A stretch of 64,000 nt of DNA from Clostridiaceae bacterium (GTDB taxonomy: Bacteria > Bacillota > Clostridia > Lachnospirales > Lachnospiraceae), in contig CAJSZV010000010.1 of assembly GCA_910574345.1 (NCBI GenBank), positions 1 through 64,000 of the forward strand, given 5' to 3'. The position numbers and the translations under genes were made by a program. A model generated the notes under the pieces. The model was not told the origin of the DNA and did not search any database. It saw only the letters and a list, made by a program, of their open reading frames with translations. How positions within the stretch are numbered: position 1 is the stretch's first letter; every line of letters begins with the position of its first letter. Positions 1 to 7,122 of the stretch are shown here, piece after piece.

Positions 1-1
1 G

Positions 2-61
2 TATTTATCTGAAAAAGAAGTAGACAATCTCTTCAAAAACCGTATACTACTTGACTCCTGA
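2..61 (+). pseudogene. C-terminal tail of an IS1634-family transposase (runs in from the left edge)
   Basis: The only open frame at the left edge ends in YLSEKEVDNLFKNRILLDS and a TGA at 59-61. The YxLS....LF ending followed by a short basic tail resembles the C-terminus of IS1634-family (IS4 superfamily) transposases as I remember them. A transposase N-terminal half of the same family lies at 353, which supports the reading. Only 19 residues are visible, so intactness of the upstream part is unknown. Confidence 0.5.
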
Positions 62-129
62 GTACTAGGTTTTGAGAGAAACGACGGAAGTCAGGTTTTA
101 TCATGTATTTATAATTATGTCAACATATC

Positions 130-148
130 GTTCAAAATATTCGGCAAA
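130..148 (+). repeat. 19-bp direct repeat, copy 1
   Basis: The 19-mer gttcaaaatattcggcaaa occurs here and again at 948-966, immediately after the point where the transposase at 353 loses homology. Nearby, cgacggaag (82-90) is the reverse complement of cttccgtcg (163-171), and agtactagg occurs at 61-69 and 173-181. These look like the 3' flank of an insertion sequence. The stretch 62-266 holds no other gene that I can recognise. Confidence 0.7.
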
Positions 149-266
149 TATTCCCGTCCCGTCTTCCGTCGAAGTACTAGGAATGTTCCGGAGTTTTTGC
201 TCCGCCCCTTTCAGCATTGTTCCCCTCAATACCTTAAAAACGCCTATATTTACAAGAAAAATCTTT

Positions 267-287
267 GCCCTTTCAGGGCCTTTTTTT
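267..287 (+). terminator. Short hairpin with T-run upstream of the transposase promoter
   Basis: GCCCT and AGGGC arms with a 3-nt loop are followed by seven T residues. It lies just upstream of the transposase promoter and could block read-through into the element from outside, as is common for insertion sequences. Confidence 0.5.
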
Positions 288-288
288 A

Positions 289-317
289 TTGAAAATATTT
301 TTGGGATATGTTATAAT
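289..317 (+). promoter_or_regulatory. Promoter of the truncated transposase
   Basis: TTGAAA at 289-294, a 17-bp spacer and TATAAT at 312-317, about 35 nt upstream of the transposase start. A purine-rich ribosome site (taggggg) precedes the ATG at 353. Confidence 0.6.
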
Positions 318-352
318 AATAGTACTCTATAGCACTCTGTTAGGGGGCGATT

Positions 353-976
353 ATGGCATACTATTTAAGAAGAGAAAAGAAGAAAAAAGGAACTTATTTA
401 CAGATGTACGAATCCCACTGGGATAAAGAAAAGAAACAGCCTCGTTCTAAAAGTGTCATGGCTTTTGGTTATGTGAACGATCTCATCTCCGACGAGATCC
501 CAGATCCTATCGCTTATTACACAGACTTTGTGAACAGAAAAAATGAAGAGCGTACGGCTGCTCTCGCAGAGGAAACCCGTCCGCGCGCTTTTGCTTCTCC
601 TGTAGAATACAATCTTGGACACTTCCTCCTCCACACGCTTATGGAAGAATTAAACGTCAAGGAAGTCATTGATATCCTGGCTTCTCAAATGTGGTTTCAA
701 TTCAAGGTCTACGATATGGTGGCACAGCTCATCTTTGCCAGGGTTATTTTCCCCTGCTCCAAAGCCAAAACGGTTTCCTCTGTTTTTCCGCACCTTTACA
801 ACAGTTCTCCTATTTCGGAAGATCAGGTTTATGATGATCTTTCCTTCATCGGAGCTTCCTACAAAAAATACATAGAACTCTTTAACCACTGCTATGAACA
901 ACACTACAAAAGAGACTTTAGCAAGGTATTTTTTGATTGCACGAATTGTTCAAAATATTCGGCAAAATATCCGTAA
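353..976 (+). pseudogene. IS1634-family transposase, N-terminal half only
   Basis: The protein begins MAYYLRREKKKKGTYLQMYES and carries the N-terminal features of IS1634-type DDE transposases, including the KxxTVSSVFPHLY and QVYDDLSFIG region and a final FFDCTN. In this family the DCTN aspartate begins the DDE catalytic domain. Here homology stops directly after DCTN, and the frame ends in CSKYSAKYP and a stop. At about 207 residues it is well under half the usual 500 or more, so the catalytic core is missing and the gene is dead. The junction coincides with the 19-bp repeat also found at 130-148, pointing to an internal deletion of an IS copy. Promoter and ribosome site are intact, so a truncated protein could still be made. 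Confidence 0.8.
948..966 (+). repeat. 19-bp direct repeat, copy 2, at the transposase truncation point
   Basis: Exact copy of 130-148. It follows the DCTN codons of the transposase and supplies the foreign last residues of the truncated frame. It may mark the recombination junction that removed the 3' part of the insertion sequence. Confidence 0.7.
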
Positions 977-983
977 AAACCAT

Positions 984-1012
984 TTGACAAACAAAGAAAA
1001 CCGTAGTAAAAT
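984..1012 (+). promoter_or_regulatory. Promoter of the infC-rpmI-rplT operon
   Basis: TTGACA at 984-989, 17-bp spacer, TAAAAT at 1007-1012. It drives a leader of about 225 nt before the IF3 start. It begins only 8 bp after the transposase remnant ends, so the insertion sequence debris abuts an essential operon. Confidence 0.85.
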
Positions 1013-1018
1013 ACTATA

Positions 1019-1160
1019 AGTTGCAGATGCAGCTACCAGGAAAGCAGGTTATCCGCCTCACCTCGGCACGAGCAAGTGACCCAGGTTCATATTTGAGATA
1101 CATAGCAGGGAGTGCTGTGTCCTTGGATTGGCGGATAGAAGATGTCTATCTGCTTTTTTT
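1019..1160 (+). promoter_or_regulatory. Leader/attenuator of the infC-rpmI-rplT operon (L20-leader-like)
   Basis: The transcript begins with a structured leader and ends in an intrinsic terminator: GCGGATAG (1131-1138) pairs with CTATCTGC (1146-1153), loop of 7 nt, then seven T residues at 1154-1160. The terminator lies before the IF3 start, so read-through must be controlled. In Bacillus subtilis this operon is repressed by L20 binding a leader that folds into a terminator. By position and architecture this is probably the same device. I did not match it to a covariance model. Confidence 0.65.
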
Positions 1161-1244
1161 ATGCCGGGGGGGCGTATGATATGGGGGAGCCTTCTCGGAT
1201 ATGCTGATTCCCATGACACATTTATATTATGGAGGTACACGACA

Positions 1245-1751
1245 ATTAGCGAGTTAATGATTAACGAACAGATCAGAGACAAAGAGGTTCGACTGATTGG
1301 TGAAGACGGAGAACAGCTGGGCATTATGTCCGCCAGGGAAGCCATGCAGCGTGCAAGGGAGGCAGAGCTTGATCTGGTAAAGATTGCTCCGACAGCAAAG
1401 CCGCCGGTTTGTAAGATTATTGATTACGGCAAGTACCGTTATGAATTGGCGAGGAAAGAGAAGGAAGCTAAGAAGAAGCAGAAAGTGATCGAGATAAAGG
1501 AAGTGCGCTTATCTCCCAACATTGATACCAACGACCTGAACACCAAGACTAATGCGGCCCGCAAGTTCCTGGAGAAAGGCGACAAGGTAAAGGTGACACT
1601 GCGCTTCAGAGGTCGTGAGATGGCACATATGTCAAAGTCCAAGTACATTCTGGATGATTTTGCCGCTGCATTGTCTGACATTGCAGTCATCGACAAGCCG
1701 TCTAAAGTGGAAGGAAGAAGCATGGTCATGTTTTTAACTGCAAAACGTTAA
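1245..1751 (+). CDS. infC: Translation initiation factor IF-3, AUU start
   Basis: IF-3 binds the 30S subunit, prevents premature 50S joining and proofreads start codon and initiator tRNA. The frame contains the conserved N-domain (INEQIRDKEVRLIGEDGEQLG), the lysine-rich linker (KEKEAKKKQKVIEIKEVRL) and the C-domain (KVTLRFRGREMAH). The start is set at ATT 1245: the ribosome site GGAGG at 1231-1235 is 9 nt upstream, whereas the first in-frame ATG (1257) is 21 nt away, too far. AUU is the classic infC start codon in E. coli and allows IF-3 to repress its own synthesis. The protein is about 168 residues, normal for the family. It is the first gene of the operon with rpmI and rplT. Confidence 0.93.
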   Translation: MSELMINEQIRDKEVRLIGEDGEQLGIMSAREAMQRAREAELDLVKIAPTAKPPVCKIIDYGKYRYELARKEKEAKKKQKVIEIKEVRLSPNIDTNDLNTKTNAARKFLEKGDKVKVTLRFRGREMAHMSKSKYILDDFAAALSDIAVIDKPSKVEGRSMVMFLTAKR

Positions 1752-1923
1752 AATAGATAACAGTTCAGACGGCGGAGATCAGACGTGAATTTTGTCCGTC
1801 AAGGACGGCAGGAAGACGGGTCGTCAGAACCGTTACTAAAATAAGAAAGAAATCGCACCGGTGGTGCGTGCCGCAGGTCTGAGGGATCTCCGGCAGACAA
1901 TAACCATCAAGGAGGAAATCATC
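1752..1923 (+). other. infC-rpmI intergenic leader, 172 nt, no gene seen
   Basis: This stretch is rich in short complementary segments (for example gtccgtc and gacggac around 1795-1807) and ends with the ribosome site AAGGAGG at 1909-1915. Its length is unusual for genes of one operon. In several bacteria L20 represses rpmI through RNA structure in this interval, so a second regulatory element is plausible but not shown. Confidence 0.4.
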
Positions 1924-2121
1924 ATGCCTAAAATGAAAACAAGCAGAGCAGCTGCAAAGCGTTTCAAAAAAACCGGAACAGGAAAGTTAGTAAGAAATAA
2001 AGCTTACAAATCTCACATCTTAACTAAGAAGTCTACTAAGAGAAAAAGAAATCTTAGAAAAGATATTATTACTGATGCAACCAACGCAAAAGTAATGAAG
2101 AAGATTTTACCATACTTATAA
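1924..2121 (+). CDS. rpmI: 50S ribosomal protein L35
   Basis: A 65-residue, very basic protein of the large ribosomal subunit: [20 protein letters not shown], then [21 protein letters not shown], the L35 signature, ending KKILPYL. The ATG at 1924 is preceded by AAGGAGG at 9 nt. The frame stays open further upstream, but the family begins MPKMKT(S/H), so the later start is right. It sits between infC and rplT as in most Firmicutes and is probably co-regulated by L20. Confidence 0.97.
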   Translation: MPKMKTSRAAAKRFKKTGTGKLVRNKAYKSHILTKKSTKRKRNLRKDIITDATNAKVMKKILPYL

Positions 2122-2152
2122 GATTTCGAACGTTTAGAAGGAGGAAGAAGCG

Positions 2153-2509
2153 ATGGCAAGAGTAAAAGGCGGTATGAACGCCAGAAAGAAACATAATCGG
2201 GTATTAAAGATGGCTAAGGGCTACAGAGGAGCCCGTTCCAAACAGTACAGAGTGGCAAAGCAGTCTGTTATGAGGGCTTTGGCCAGCTCCTATGCAGGCA
2301 GAAAGCAGAGAAAGAGACAGTTCAGACAGCTGTGGATTGCCCGTATCAACGCTGCAGCCCGTATGAACGGCCTGTCCTACTCAAAGTTTATGTACGGTTT
2401 GAAGCTGGCTGGTGTAGAGATGAACAGAAAGGTATTGTCCGACATGGCTATCAATGACGCAGAAGGTTTTGCAAAACTGGCAGAGCTTGCGAAAGAGAAA
2501 ATCGCATAA
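2153..2509 (+). CDS. rplT: 50S ribosomal protein L20
   Basis: A 118-residue RNA-binding protein needed for early 50S assembly and, in Firmicutes, the autorepressor of this operon. The sequence begins [24 protein letters not shown] and has the family core [20 protein letters not shown]. Length is typical. A strong ribosome site (GAAGGAGGAAG) precedes the ATG. It is the last gene of the operon and is followed by a clear terminator. Confidence 0.98.
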   Translation: MARVKGGMNARKKHNRVLKMAKGYRGARSKQYRVAKQSVMRALASSYAGRKQRKRQFRQLWIARINAAARMNGLSYSKFMYGLKLAGVEMNRKVLSDMAINDAEGFAKLAELAKEKIA

Positions 2510-2520
2510 GGATTGATGAA

Positions 2521-2554
2521 ACAGGCGGTCTCCCATAAGGAGCCGCCTGTTTAT
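2521..2554 (+). terminator. Terminator of the infC-rpmI-rplT operon
   Basis: ACAGGCGG (2521-2528) pairs with CCGCCTGT (2543-2550), followed by TTATT. The arms extend inward with GGAG/CTCC pairing. Confidence 0.8.
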
Positions 2555-2633
2555 TATGCGCCGCCCCCGCGAAAGAACATGCCCTTAAGACTGCGGGGGG
2601 GCGGCGTGAGCAGGAAAGAGGAGTCTTCGGGGA

Positions 2634-2661
2634 AATAAAAAAAATCCTGTCATCCAGGATT
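2634..2661 (-). terminator. Terminator of the minus-strand tRNA unit
   Basis: On the minus strand AATCCTG, a 5-nt loop and CAGGATT are followed by a run of T residues (plus-strand A-run 2634-2642). It lies just downstream of tRNA-Asn. Confidence 0.8.
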
Positions 2662-2669
2662 CTGTCAAA

Positions 2670-2742
2670 CTCCCTGAGTTGGACTCGAACCAACGACACT
2701 GCGGTTAACAGCCGCATGCTCTACCGACTGAGCTATCAAGGA
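2670..2742 (-). tRNA. tRNA-Asn (anticodon GTT)
   Basis: Cloverleaf read on the minus strand: acceptor TCCTTGA/TCAGGGA with two G-U pairs, D-arm GCTCAGTCGGTAGAGC, anticodon stem TGCGG/CCGCA with loop CTGTTAA (anticodon GTT), T-loop GTTCGAGTCC. The discriminator base is G and no CCA is encoded. It is transcribed together with the adjacent tRNA-Leu. Confidence 0.95.
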
Positions 2743-2751
2743 ATACATATA

Positions 2752-2835
2752 TGCGGGAGATGGGACTTGAACCCACACGAGCATACACCCACAAGATCCT
2801 TAGTCTTGCCTGTCTGCCAATTCCAGCACTCCCGC
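2752..2835 (-). tRNA. tRNA-Leu (anticodon AAG)
   Basis: Minus strand; acceptor GCGGGAG/CTCCCGC, anticodon stem CAAGA/TCTTG with loop CTAAGGA (anticodon AAG), a long variable arm as in class II tRNAs, T-loop GTTCAAGTCC, discriminator A. No encoded CCA. An A at the wobble position is found for leucine in some Firmicutes and is expected to be deaminated to inosine by TadA. Confidence 0.93.
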
Positions 2836-2846
2836 GAACGTTTTAT

Positions 2847-2875
2847 ACTATATCACATTTTTTTGTAAAGCGCAA
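2847..2875 (-). promoter_or_regulatory. Promoter of the tRNA-Leu(AAG)-tRNA-Asn unit
   Basis: On the minus strand TTGCGC, 17-bp spacer, TATAGT with an extended TGA just before the -10. It lies about 12 bp upstream of the tRNA-Leu 5' end. Confidence 0.75.
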
Positions 2876-2918
2876 CTGTTTTTTGAAAAAAATTGGGACA
2901 AAAACGATGAAATTTTCA

Positions 2919-2947
2919 TTGACAGAAACAGGATATTATGATAGACT
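2919..2947 (+). promoter_or_regulatory. Promoter of the first tRNA-Leu(CAG)
   Basis: TTGACA at 2919-2924, 17-bp spacer, TAGACT at 2942-2947, about 13 bp before the tRNA gene. Confidence 0.65.
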
Positions 2948-2959
2948 ACTTCTCGTGAT

Positions 2960-3043
2960 GCAGAAGTGGCGGAATTGGCAGACGCGCACGGTTCAGGTCC
3001 GTGTGGTAGCAATACCTTGTGGGTTCGACTCCCATCTTCTGCA
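2960..3043 (+). tRNA. tRNA-Leu (anticodon CAG), copy 1
   Basis: Class II cloverleaf of 84 nt: acceptor GCAGAAG/CTTCTGC, anticodon stem CACGG/CCGTG with loop TTCAGGT (anticodon CAG), long variable arm, T-loop GTTCGACTCC, discriminator A. No encoded CCA. It is identical in all 84 positions to the copy at 3892-3975. Confidence 0.96.
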
Positions 3044-3045
3044 GG

Positions 3046-3083
3046 AGGCTCAGAACTTGAGAGATCAAGGGTTTGAGCCTTTT
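3046..3083 (+). terminator. Terminator after tRNA-Leu copy 1
   Basis: AGGCTCA (3046-3052) pairs with TGAGCCT (3074-3080), with an inner CTTGA/TCAAG helix, followed by TTT. It separates the tRNA from the nitroreductase gene. Confidence 0.75.
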
Positions 3084-3120
3084 GTCATTGCACACTAAAC
3101 AATACAGGAGAAAAGCATAG

Positions 3121-3861
3121 ATGAATGACATAATAAAAGAACTCATGGAACGGAAGTCTGTCCGCGCTTACACGTCACAGCCCATTGAGCCGGAAGCAAA
3201 GAGAATCATACTTCAGGCAGCTATGGAAGCGCCTACGGCAGGGAATCAGCAGCTGTATACGATTTTGGATATTACGGATCAGCAGCTGAAAGATACTTTG
3301 GCCGGGACCTGCGACAATCAGCCCTTTATAGCGAAAGCGCAGATGGTATTGATTTTCTGCGCAGACTGTCAGAAGTGGTATGACGCCTATGAGGCCGGAG
3401 GGTGCCAGCCCAGAAAGCCGGGACCGGGGGATCTGATGCTGGCGGTGACGGATGCGGCGATTGCAGCCCAGAATGCAGTGACGGCAGCCGGGAGCCTGGG
3501 CATTGGTTCCTGCTATATCGGAGATATTATGGAGCGATGCGAGAGACACAGAGAACTTTTGCATCTTCCGCCCTATGTATTTCCGGCAGTCATGCTTGTA
3601 TTCGGTTATCCCACAGAACAGCAGAGGCGGAGAGAGAAGCCGAAGCGGTGCAGTCTGGAGTATATTGTTCACGAGAACGGATATGGCCGGCTGACAGATA
3701 ATCAGCTGCAGATGATGCTTAAGAATAATTTTGGCGGCAGAGATTTTACGGAATGGATTCAGGCCTTCTGCAAAAGAAAATACAACAGTGACTTTTCCAG
3801 AGAGATGAGCCGGTCTGTGGAGGAATATCTGAAAAACTTCAAAAACAGGTTGACAAACTAA
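3121..3861 (+). CDS. Nitroreductase family flavoprotein
   Basis: A predicted cytoplasmic FMN-dependent NAD(P)H oxidoreductase of 246 residues. The N-terminus IKELMERKSVRAYTSQPIEP is the FMN-phosphate-binding R-S-x-R-x-Y/F segment, followed by APTAGNQQ and, near residues 116-140, the AQNAVTAAGSLGIGSCYIG motif. A C-terminal extension (about 190-246) resembles the NfsA-type subgroup that handles nitroaromatics, quinones or flavins. The substrate cannot be told from the sequence. The gene is bracketed by two identical tRNA-Leu genes. The promoter of the second tRNA overlaps the last codons of this gene. A ribosome site (caggagaa) precedes the ATG at a normal distance. Confidence 0.85.
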   Translation: MNDIIKELMERKSVRAYTSQPIEPEAKRIILQAAMEAPTAGNQQLYTILDITDQQLKDTLAGTCDNQPFIAKAQMVLIFCADCQKWYDAYEAGGCQPRKPGPGDLMLAVTDAAIAAQNAVTAAGSLGIGSCYIGDIMERCERHRELLHLPPYVFPAVMLVFGYPTEQQRRREKPKRCSLEYIVHENGYGRLTDNQLQMMLKNNFGGRDFTEWIQAFCKRKYNSDFSREMSRSVEEYLKNFKNRLTN

Positions 3862-3878
3862 TTAAACCCCAATATAAT
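3850..3878 (+). promoter_or_regulatory. Consensus promoter of the second tRNA-Leu(CAG)
   Basis: TTGACA at 3850-3855, exactly 17 bp, TATAAT at 3873-3878: a perfect sigma-A consensus. Its -35 box lies within the last codons of the nitroreductase gene. Confidence 0.9.
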
Positions 3879-3891
3879 ATATTTTGTTCGT

Positions 3892-3975
3892 GCAGAAGTG
3901 GCGGAATTGGCAGACGCGCACGGTTCAGGTCCGTGTGGTAGCAATACCTTGTGGGTTCGACTCCCATCTTCTGCA
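3892..3975 (+). tRNA. tRNA-Leu (anticodon CAG), copy 2
   Basis: Identical 84-nt copy of the gene at 2960-3043, with its own consensus promoter and its own terminator. Flanking sequences differ, so the duplication covers little more than the tRNA itself. Confidence 0.96.
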
Positions 3976-3984
3976 TTGTTTTAT

Positions 3985-4036
3985 TCCCTGAGATATCGGA
4001 TTCTAAGAATGAATGCCGGATTTCAGGGATTTTTTT
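3985..4036 (+). terminator. Terminator after tRNA-Leu copy 2
   Basis: TCCCTGA (3985-3991) pairs with TCAGGGA (4023-4029), followed by seven T residues (4030-4036). Confidence 0.8.
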
Positions 4037-4130
4037 ACTTTTTTTGGCAATATGTCTTTTTTTTAACAAGAAATTACCAAAAAAACTACAAATTTTCTGA
4101 TGATTTTGACGAATGTATACGTTTTTGTAA

Positions 4131-4159
4131 TTGTGGAGCAGAATGATTTATGTTATACT
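4131..4159 (+). promoter_or_regulatory. Promoter of the rnf operon
   Basis: TTGTGG at 4131-4136, 17-bp spacer ending in an extended TGT, TATACT at 4154-4159. The expected transcript has a leader of about 70 nt. Confidence 0.7.
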
Positions 4160-4235
4160 TGGTAAGACGACAGAAACGCAGCACAGCTGTTTTTGTCAAA
4201 GGTCATCGAAAATGTATAGAAAGAGGGTTAGTGAG

Positions 4236-5558
4236 ATGGGATTGGCTACATTTAAAGGCGGCGTTCATCCGTATGAAGGAAAAGAACTGTCCGAGAATCA
4301 GCCGATTGAAGTCCTGATGCCGAAAGGGGAGCTGGTGTATCCGGTGTCCCAGCATATCGGCGCGCCTGCAAAGCCGTTGGTGAAAAAAGGCGACCAGGTT
4401 TTGGTGGGACAGAAAATCGCAGAGGCCGGCGGCTTCGTATCCGCTCATGTCATCTGTTCCGTGTCCGGTACGGTGAAGGCTGTTGAGCCCCGCCGCATGG
4501 CAAACGGCGCTATGGTGAATTCGATTGTGGTTGAGAACGACGGGGAATACAAGACCGTAGAGGGAATGGGAGCGGACCGGGATCCGTCTTCTCTGTCCAA
4601 GGAAGAGATTCTCGCCATTGTAAAAGAAGCGGGAATAGTGGGTCTGGGCGGCGCAGGTTTCCCCACACAGGTAAAGCTTGCTCCAAAGGATCCGTCAAAG
4701 ATTGATTATGTCATTGTCAACGGTGCGGAGTGCGAGCCGTATCTGACCAGTGATTACCGGCTCATGTTAGAGGAGCCGGAGAAGATTATCGGCGGTTTGA
4801 AAGTCATGCTTCAGTTGTTTGACAATGCCAAGGGCGTAATCGGAATTGAGAATAACAAGCCTGAGGCCATAAACAAGCTGACGGAACTGGTGAAAGATGA
4901 GCCGAAGATTGAGGTTTGTCCTCTTAAGACCAAGTATCCTCAGGGCGGTGAGCGTACCCTGATCTACGCGGTTACGGGACGGAAGGTGAATTCCTCCATG
5001 CTGCCGGCGGATGCGGGGTGTATCGTAGATAATGTGGACACCGTAGTCAGTATTTATATGGCGGTGTGCAAGAGCACTCCTCTTCTGAGAAAGATCATTA
5101 CGGTTACGGGAGATGCCATTGCAAATCCTAAGAACTTTAATGTAAGGCTTGGAACCTGCTATCAGGAACTGATTGACGCGGCAGGAGGATTCAAGACAGA
5201 GCCCGAAAAGGTGATCTCCGGCGGTCCAATGATGGGACAGGCCCTTTTTGATGTGACAATTCCAGTGTCCAAGACTTCCTCCGCCCTTACCTGCCTTTCC
5301 AAAGACCAGGTGGCTGAGATGGAGCCTACGGCATGTATCCGCTGCGGACGGTGTGTGGAGGCGTGTCCGGAGAACCTGGTGCCCCAGAAGATGATGAAGG
5401 CGGCCAAGAGCCATGATATTGAATTGTTCCAGAAGTTAAACGGCATGGAGTGCGTGGAGTGCGGAAGCTGTGCGTGGGGCTGTCCTGCAAGACTGCAGCT
5501 GACTCAGGCCTTCAGAGAGATGCGTGTGGCCGTGAGAGCCAGCGCCAAGAAAGCGTAG
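4236..5558 (+). CDS. rnfC: Rnf complex subunit RnfC
   Basis: RnfC is the peripheral subunit that takes electrons from or gives them to NAD(H) in the ferredoxin:NAD+ oxidoreductase. The protein opens MGLATFKGGVHPYEGKELS. It has a barrel-sandwich N-domain, a Complex I 51-kDa-like flavin/NAD fold around GLGGAGFPTQVKL and NGAECEPYLTSDYRLM, an SLBB domain, and two C-terminal 4Fe-4S motifs (CIRCGRCVEACP near 367 and CVECGSCAWGCP near 406). The ATG at 4236 is chosen because it matches the family start and follows agaggg; an in-frame ATG at 4213 is the alternative. First gene of a six-gene operon in the clostridial order C-D-G-E-A-B. Confidence 0.96.
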   Translation: MGLATFKGGVHPYEGKELSENQPIEVLMPKGELVYPVSQHIGAPAKPLVKKGDQVLVGQKIAEAGGFVSAHVICSVSGTVKAVEPRRMANGAMVNSIVVENDGEYKTVEGMGADRDPSSLSKEEILAIVKEAGIVGLGGAGFPTQVKLAPKDPSKIDYVIVNGAECEPYLTSDYRLMLEEPEKIIGGLKVMLQLFDNAKGVIGIENNKPEAINKLTELVKDEPKIEVCPLKTKYPQGGERTLIYAVTGRKVNSSMLPADAGCIVDNVDTVVSIYMAVCKSTPLLRKIITVTGDAIANPKNFNVRLGTCYQELIDAAGGFKTEPEKVISGGPMMGQALFDVTIPVSKTSSALTCLSKDQVAEMEPTACIRCGRCVEACPENLVPQKMMKAAKSHDIELFQKLNGMECVECGSCAWGCPARLQLTQAFREMRVAVRASAKKA

Positions 5559-5570
5559 GAGGGGTGAATC

Positions 5571-6503
5571 ATGAATAAATTATTGAACGTATCATCATCA
5601 CCTCATGCAAGGAGCAATGTGCTGACTCAGAACCTGATGTTTGATGTGGCCATTGCCATGATTCCTGCGTCGGTGTATGGTGTATATCAGTTTGGACTGA
5701 AAGCTTTATGTATTTTGCTGGTGACTATAGCGGGCTCTGTTTTAAGTGAGTATGTGTATGAAAGCCTTATGGGCAGGCCTGTTACGGTGATGGACGGAAG
5801 CGCCCTGGTGACAGGCATGATCTTAGGACTTAACATGCCTCCGGAGATCCCTCTGTGGATTCCCTTCCTGGGAAGCATTTTCGCCATTATTGTGGTGAAG
5901 CAGCTTTACGGCGGCCTGGGGCAGAACTTTATGAACCCGGCCCTGGCAGCCAGATGTTTCCTTTTGATCTCTTTTGCCAACCAGATGTCCGGCTCTGCAT
6001 TTAAGCTGGACGGCGTGTCCACCGCCACGCCTCTTTCCGTCATGAAGAACGGGGGAACCGTGGATGTGGCAGCCATGTTCGTGGGAAAGATTCCCGGAAC
6101 CATCGGAGAGGTATCTGTCGTTGCCCTGCTCATCGGCGCGGCCTATCTTCTTTATAAGAAGGTCATAAGCATCCGGATCCCGGCGGCGTATCTGATTTCC
6201 TTTGCCGTATTTGTGTTTATATTCGGACAGCATACTCCGGCTTTCGTACTGGCTCATCTGTGCGGCGGCGGTCTGATCTTCGGTGCTTTCTTTATGGCCA
6301 CGGACTATGTGACAAGCCCTATTACTCCTAAGGGGCAGATTGTTTTCGGAATCCTTCTGGGAGTTCTTACGGGTCTCTTCCGTCTTTTCGGCGGCGCACC
6401 GGAGGGAGTGTCCTATGCCATCATTATCAGCAACCTTATGGTTCCGCTGATTGAGAAAGCGACCCTTCCCGTTGCATTTGGAAAGGAGGGCAAAAAAGCA
6501 TGA
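5571..6503 (+). CDS. rnfD: Rnf complex subunit RnfD
   Basis: A membrane subunit with about nine to ten transmembrane helices that carries a covalent FMN. The sequence begins MNKLLNVSSSPHARSN, typical for RnfD, with the conserved GGLGQNFMNPALAARCFL segment near 114-131. The expected flavinylation site is in STATPLS (residues 150-156), where ApbE would attach FMN through a threonine phosphoester. Length (310) is normal. It starts 12 nt after rnfC and overlaps rnfG by 4 nt, which suggests translational coupling. Confidence 0.96.
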   Translation: MNKLLNVSSSPHARSNVLTQNLMFDVAIAMIPASVYGVYQFGLKALCILLVTIAGSVLSEYVYESLMGRPVTVMDGSALVTGMILGLNMPPEIPLWIPFLGSIFAIIVVKQLYGGLGQNFMNPALAARCFLLISFANQMSGSAFKLDGVSTATPLSVMKNGGTVDVAAMFVGKIPGTIGEVSVVALLIGAAYLLYKKVISIRIPAAYLISFAVFVFIFGQHTPAFVLAHLCGGGLIFGAFFMATDYVTSPITPKGQIVFGILLGVLTGLFRLFGGAPEGVSYAIIISNLMVPLIEKATLPVAFGKEGKKA

Positions 6504-7111
6504 GCAAAGGTGGATTTATGAAAGACGCCCTGATATTGTTTGCCATCACACTGGTTGCAGGCGCATGTCTGGGCGGCGCTTATGAGATTACAAAGGGCCC
6601 CATCGAGGCGGCGGAGCTGGCGGCCAAGGAGGAAGCCTTCCGTACTGTCCTGGCAGACGCGGATTCCTTTAAGTTAGACGATTATTCCGCGGCTCTTGAC
6701 AAGGCCAACACGGATGCGGCAGGTTTGGGCTTCGGCAATGTGCAGGTAGACGAGTGCGCTACAGGCGTAGATGCTTCCGGCAGCCCCATGGGCTATGTGG
6801 TGACAGCCACTTCCGGCGACGGCTACGGCGGCAACATTACAGTGTCAGTGGGTATTACCACAGAGGGTGAGGTAAAAGGCATTGAGTTCCTTACTATCGG
6901 GGAGACGGCAGGCCTGGGTATGAATGCGGATACTCCTGAGTGGAAGGCTCAGTTTGCCGGCAAGGCCGTGGAGAGTTTCAGCGTAACAAAATCCGGCGCG
7001 TCAGCAGATAACGAGATCGACGCTATCAGCGGCGCTACCATTACATCCAATGCAGTTACTGGCGCGGTGAATACAGCCCTTTATTTTGTCAATAACTGCG
7101 TGACACAGTAG
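6500..7111 (+). CDS. rnfG: Rnf complex subunit RnfG (covalent FMN)
   Basis: RnfG has one N-terminal membrane helix (about residues 8-28) and an extracytoplasmic FMN-binding domain. The ApbE target motif DAISGATITS is present, with Thr180 as the predicted FMN attachment residue, and the ETAGLGMNAD segment precedes it. Length is 203 residues, normal. The start overlaps the rnfD stop. An apbE gene that could modify it lies about 28 kb downstream at 34589. Confidence 0.96.
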   Translation: MSKGGFMKDALILFAITLVAGACLGGAYEITKGPIEAAELAAKEEAFRTVLADADSFKLDDYSAALDKANTDAAGLGFGNVQVDECATGVDASGSPMGYVVTATSGDGYGGNITVSVGITTEGEVKGIEFLTIGETAGLGMNADTPEWKAQFAGKAVESFSVTKSGASADNEIDAISGATITSNAVTGAVNTALYFVNNCVTQ

Positions 7112-7122
7112 GAGGTGGGAAC

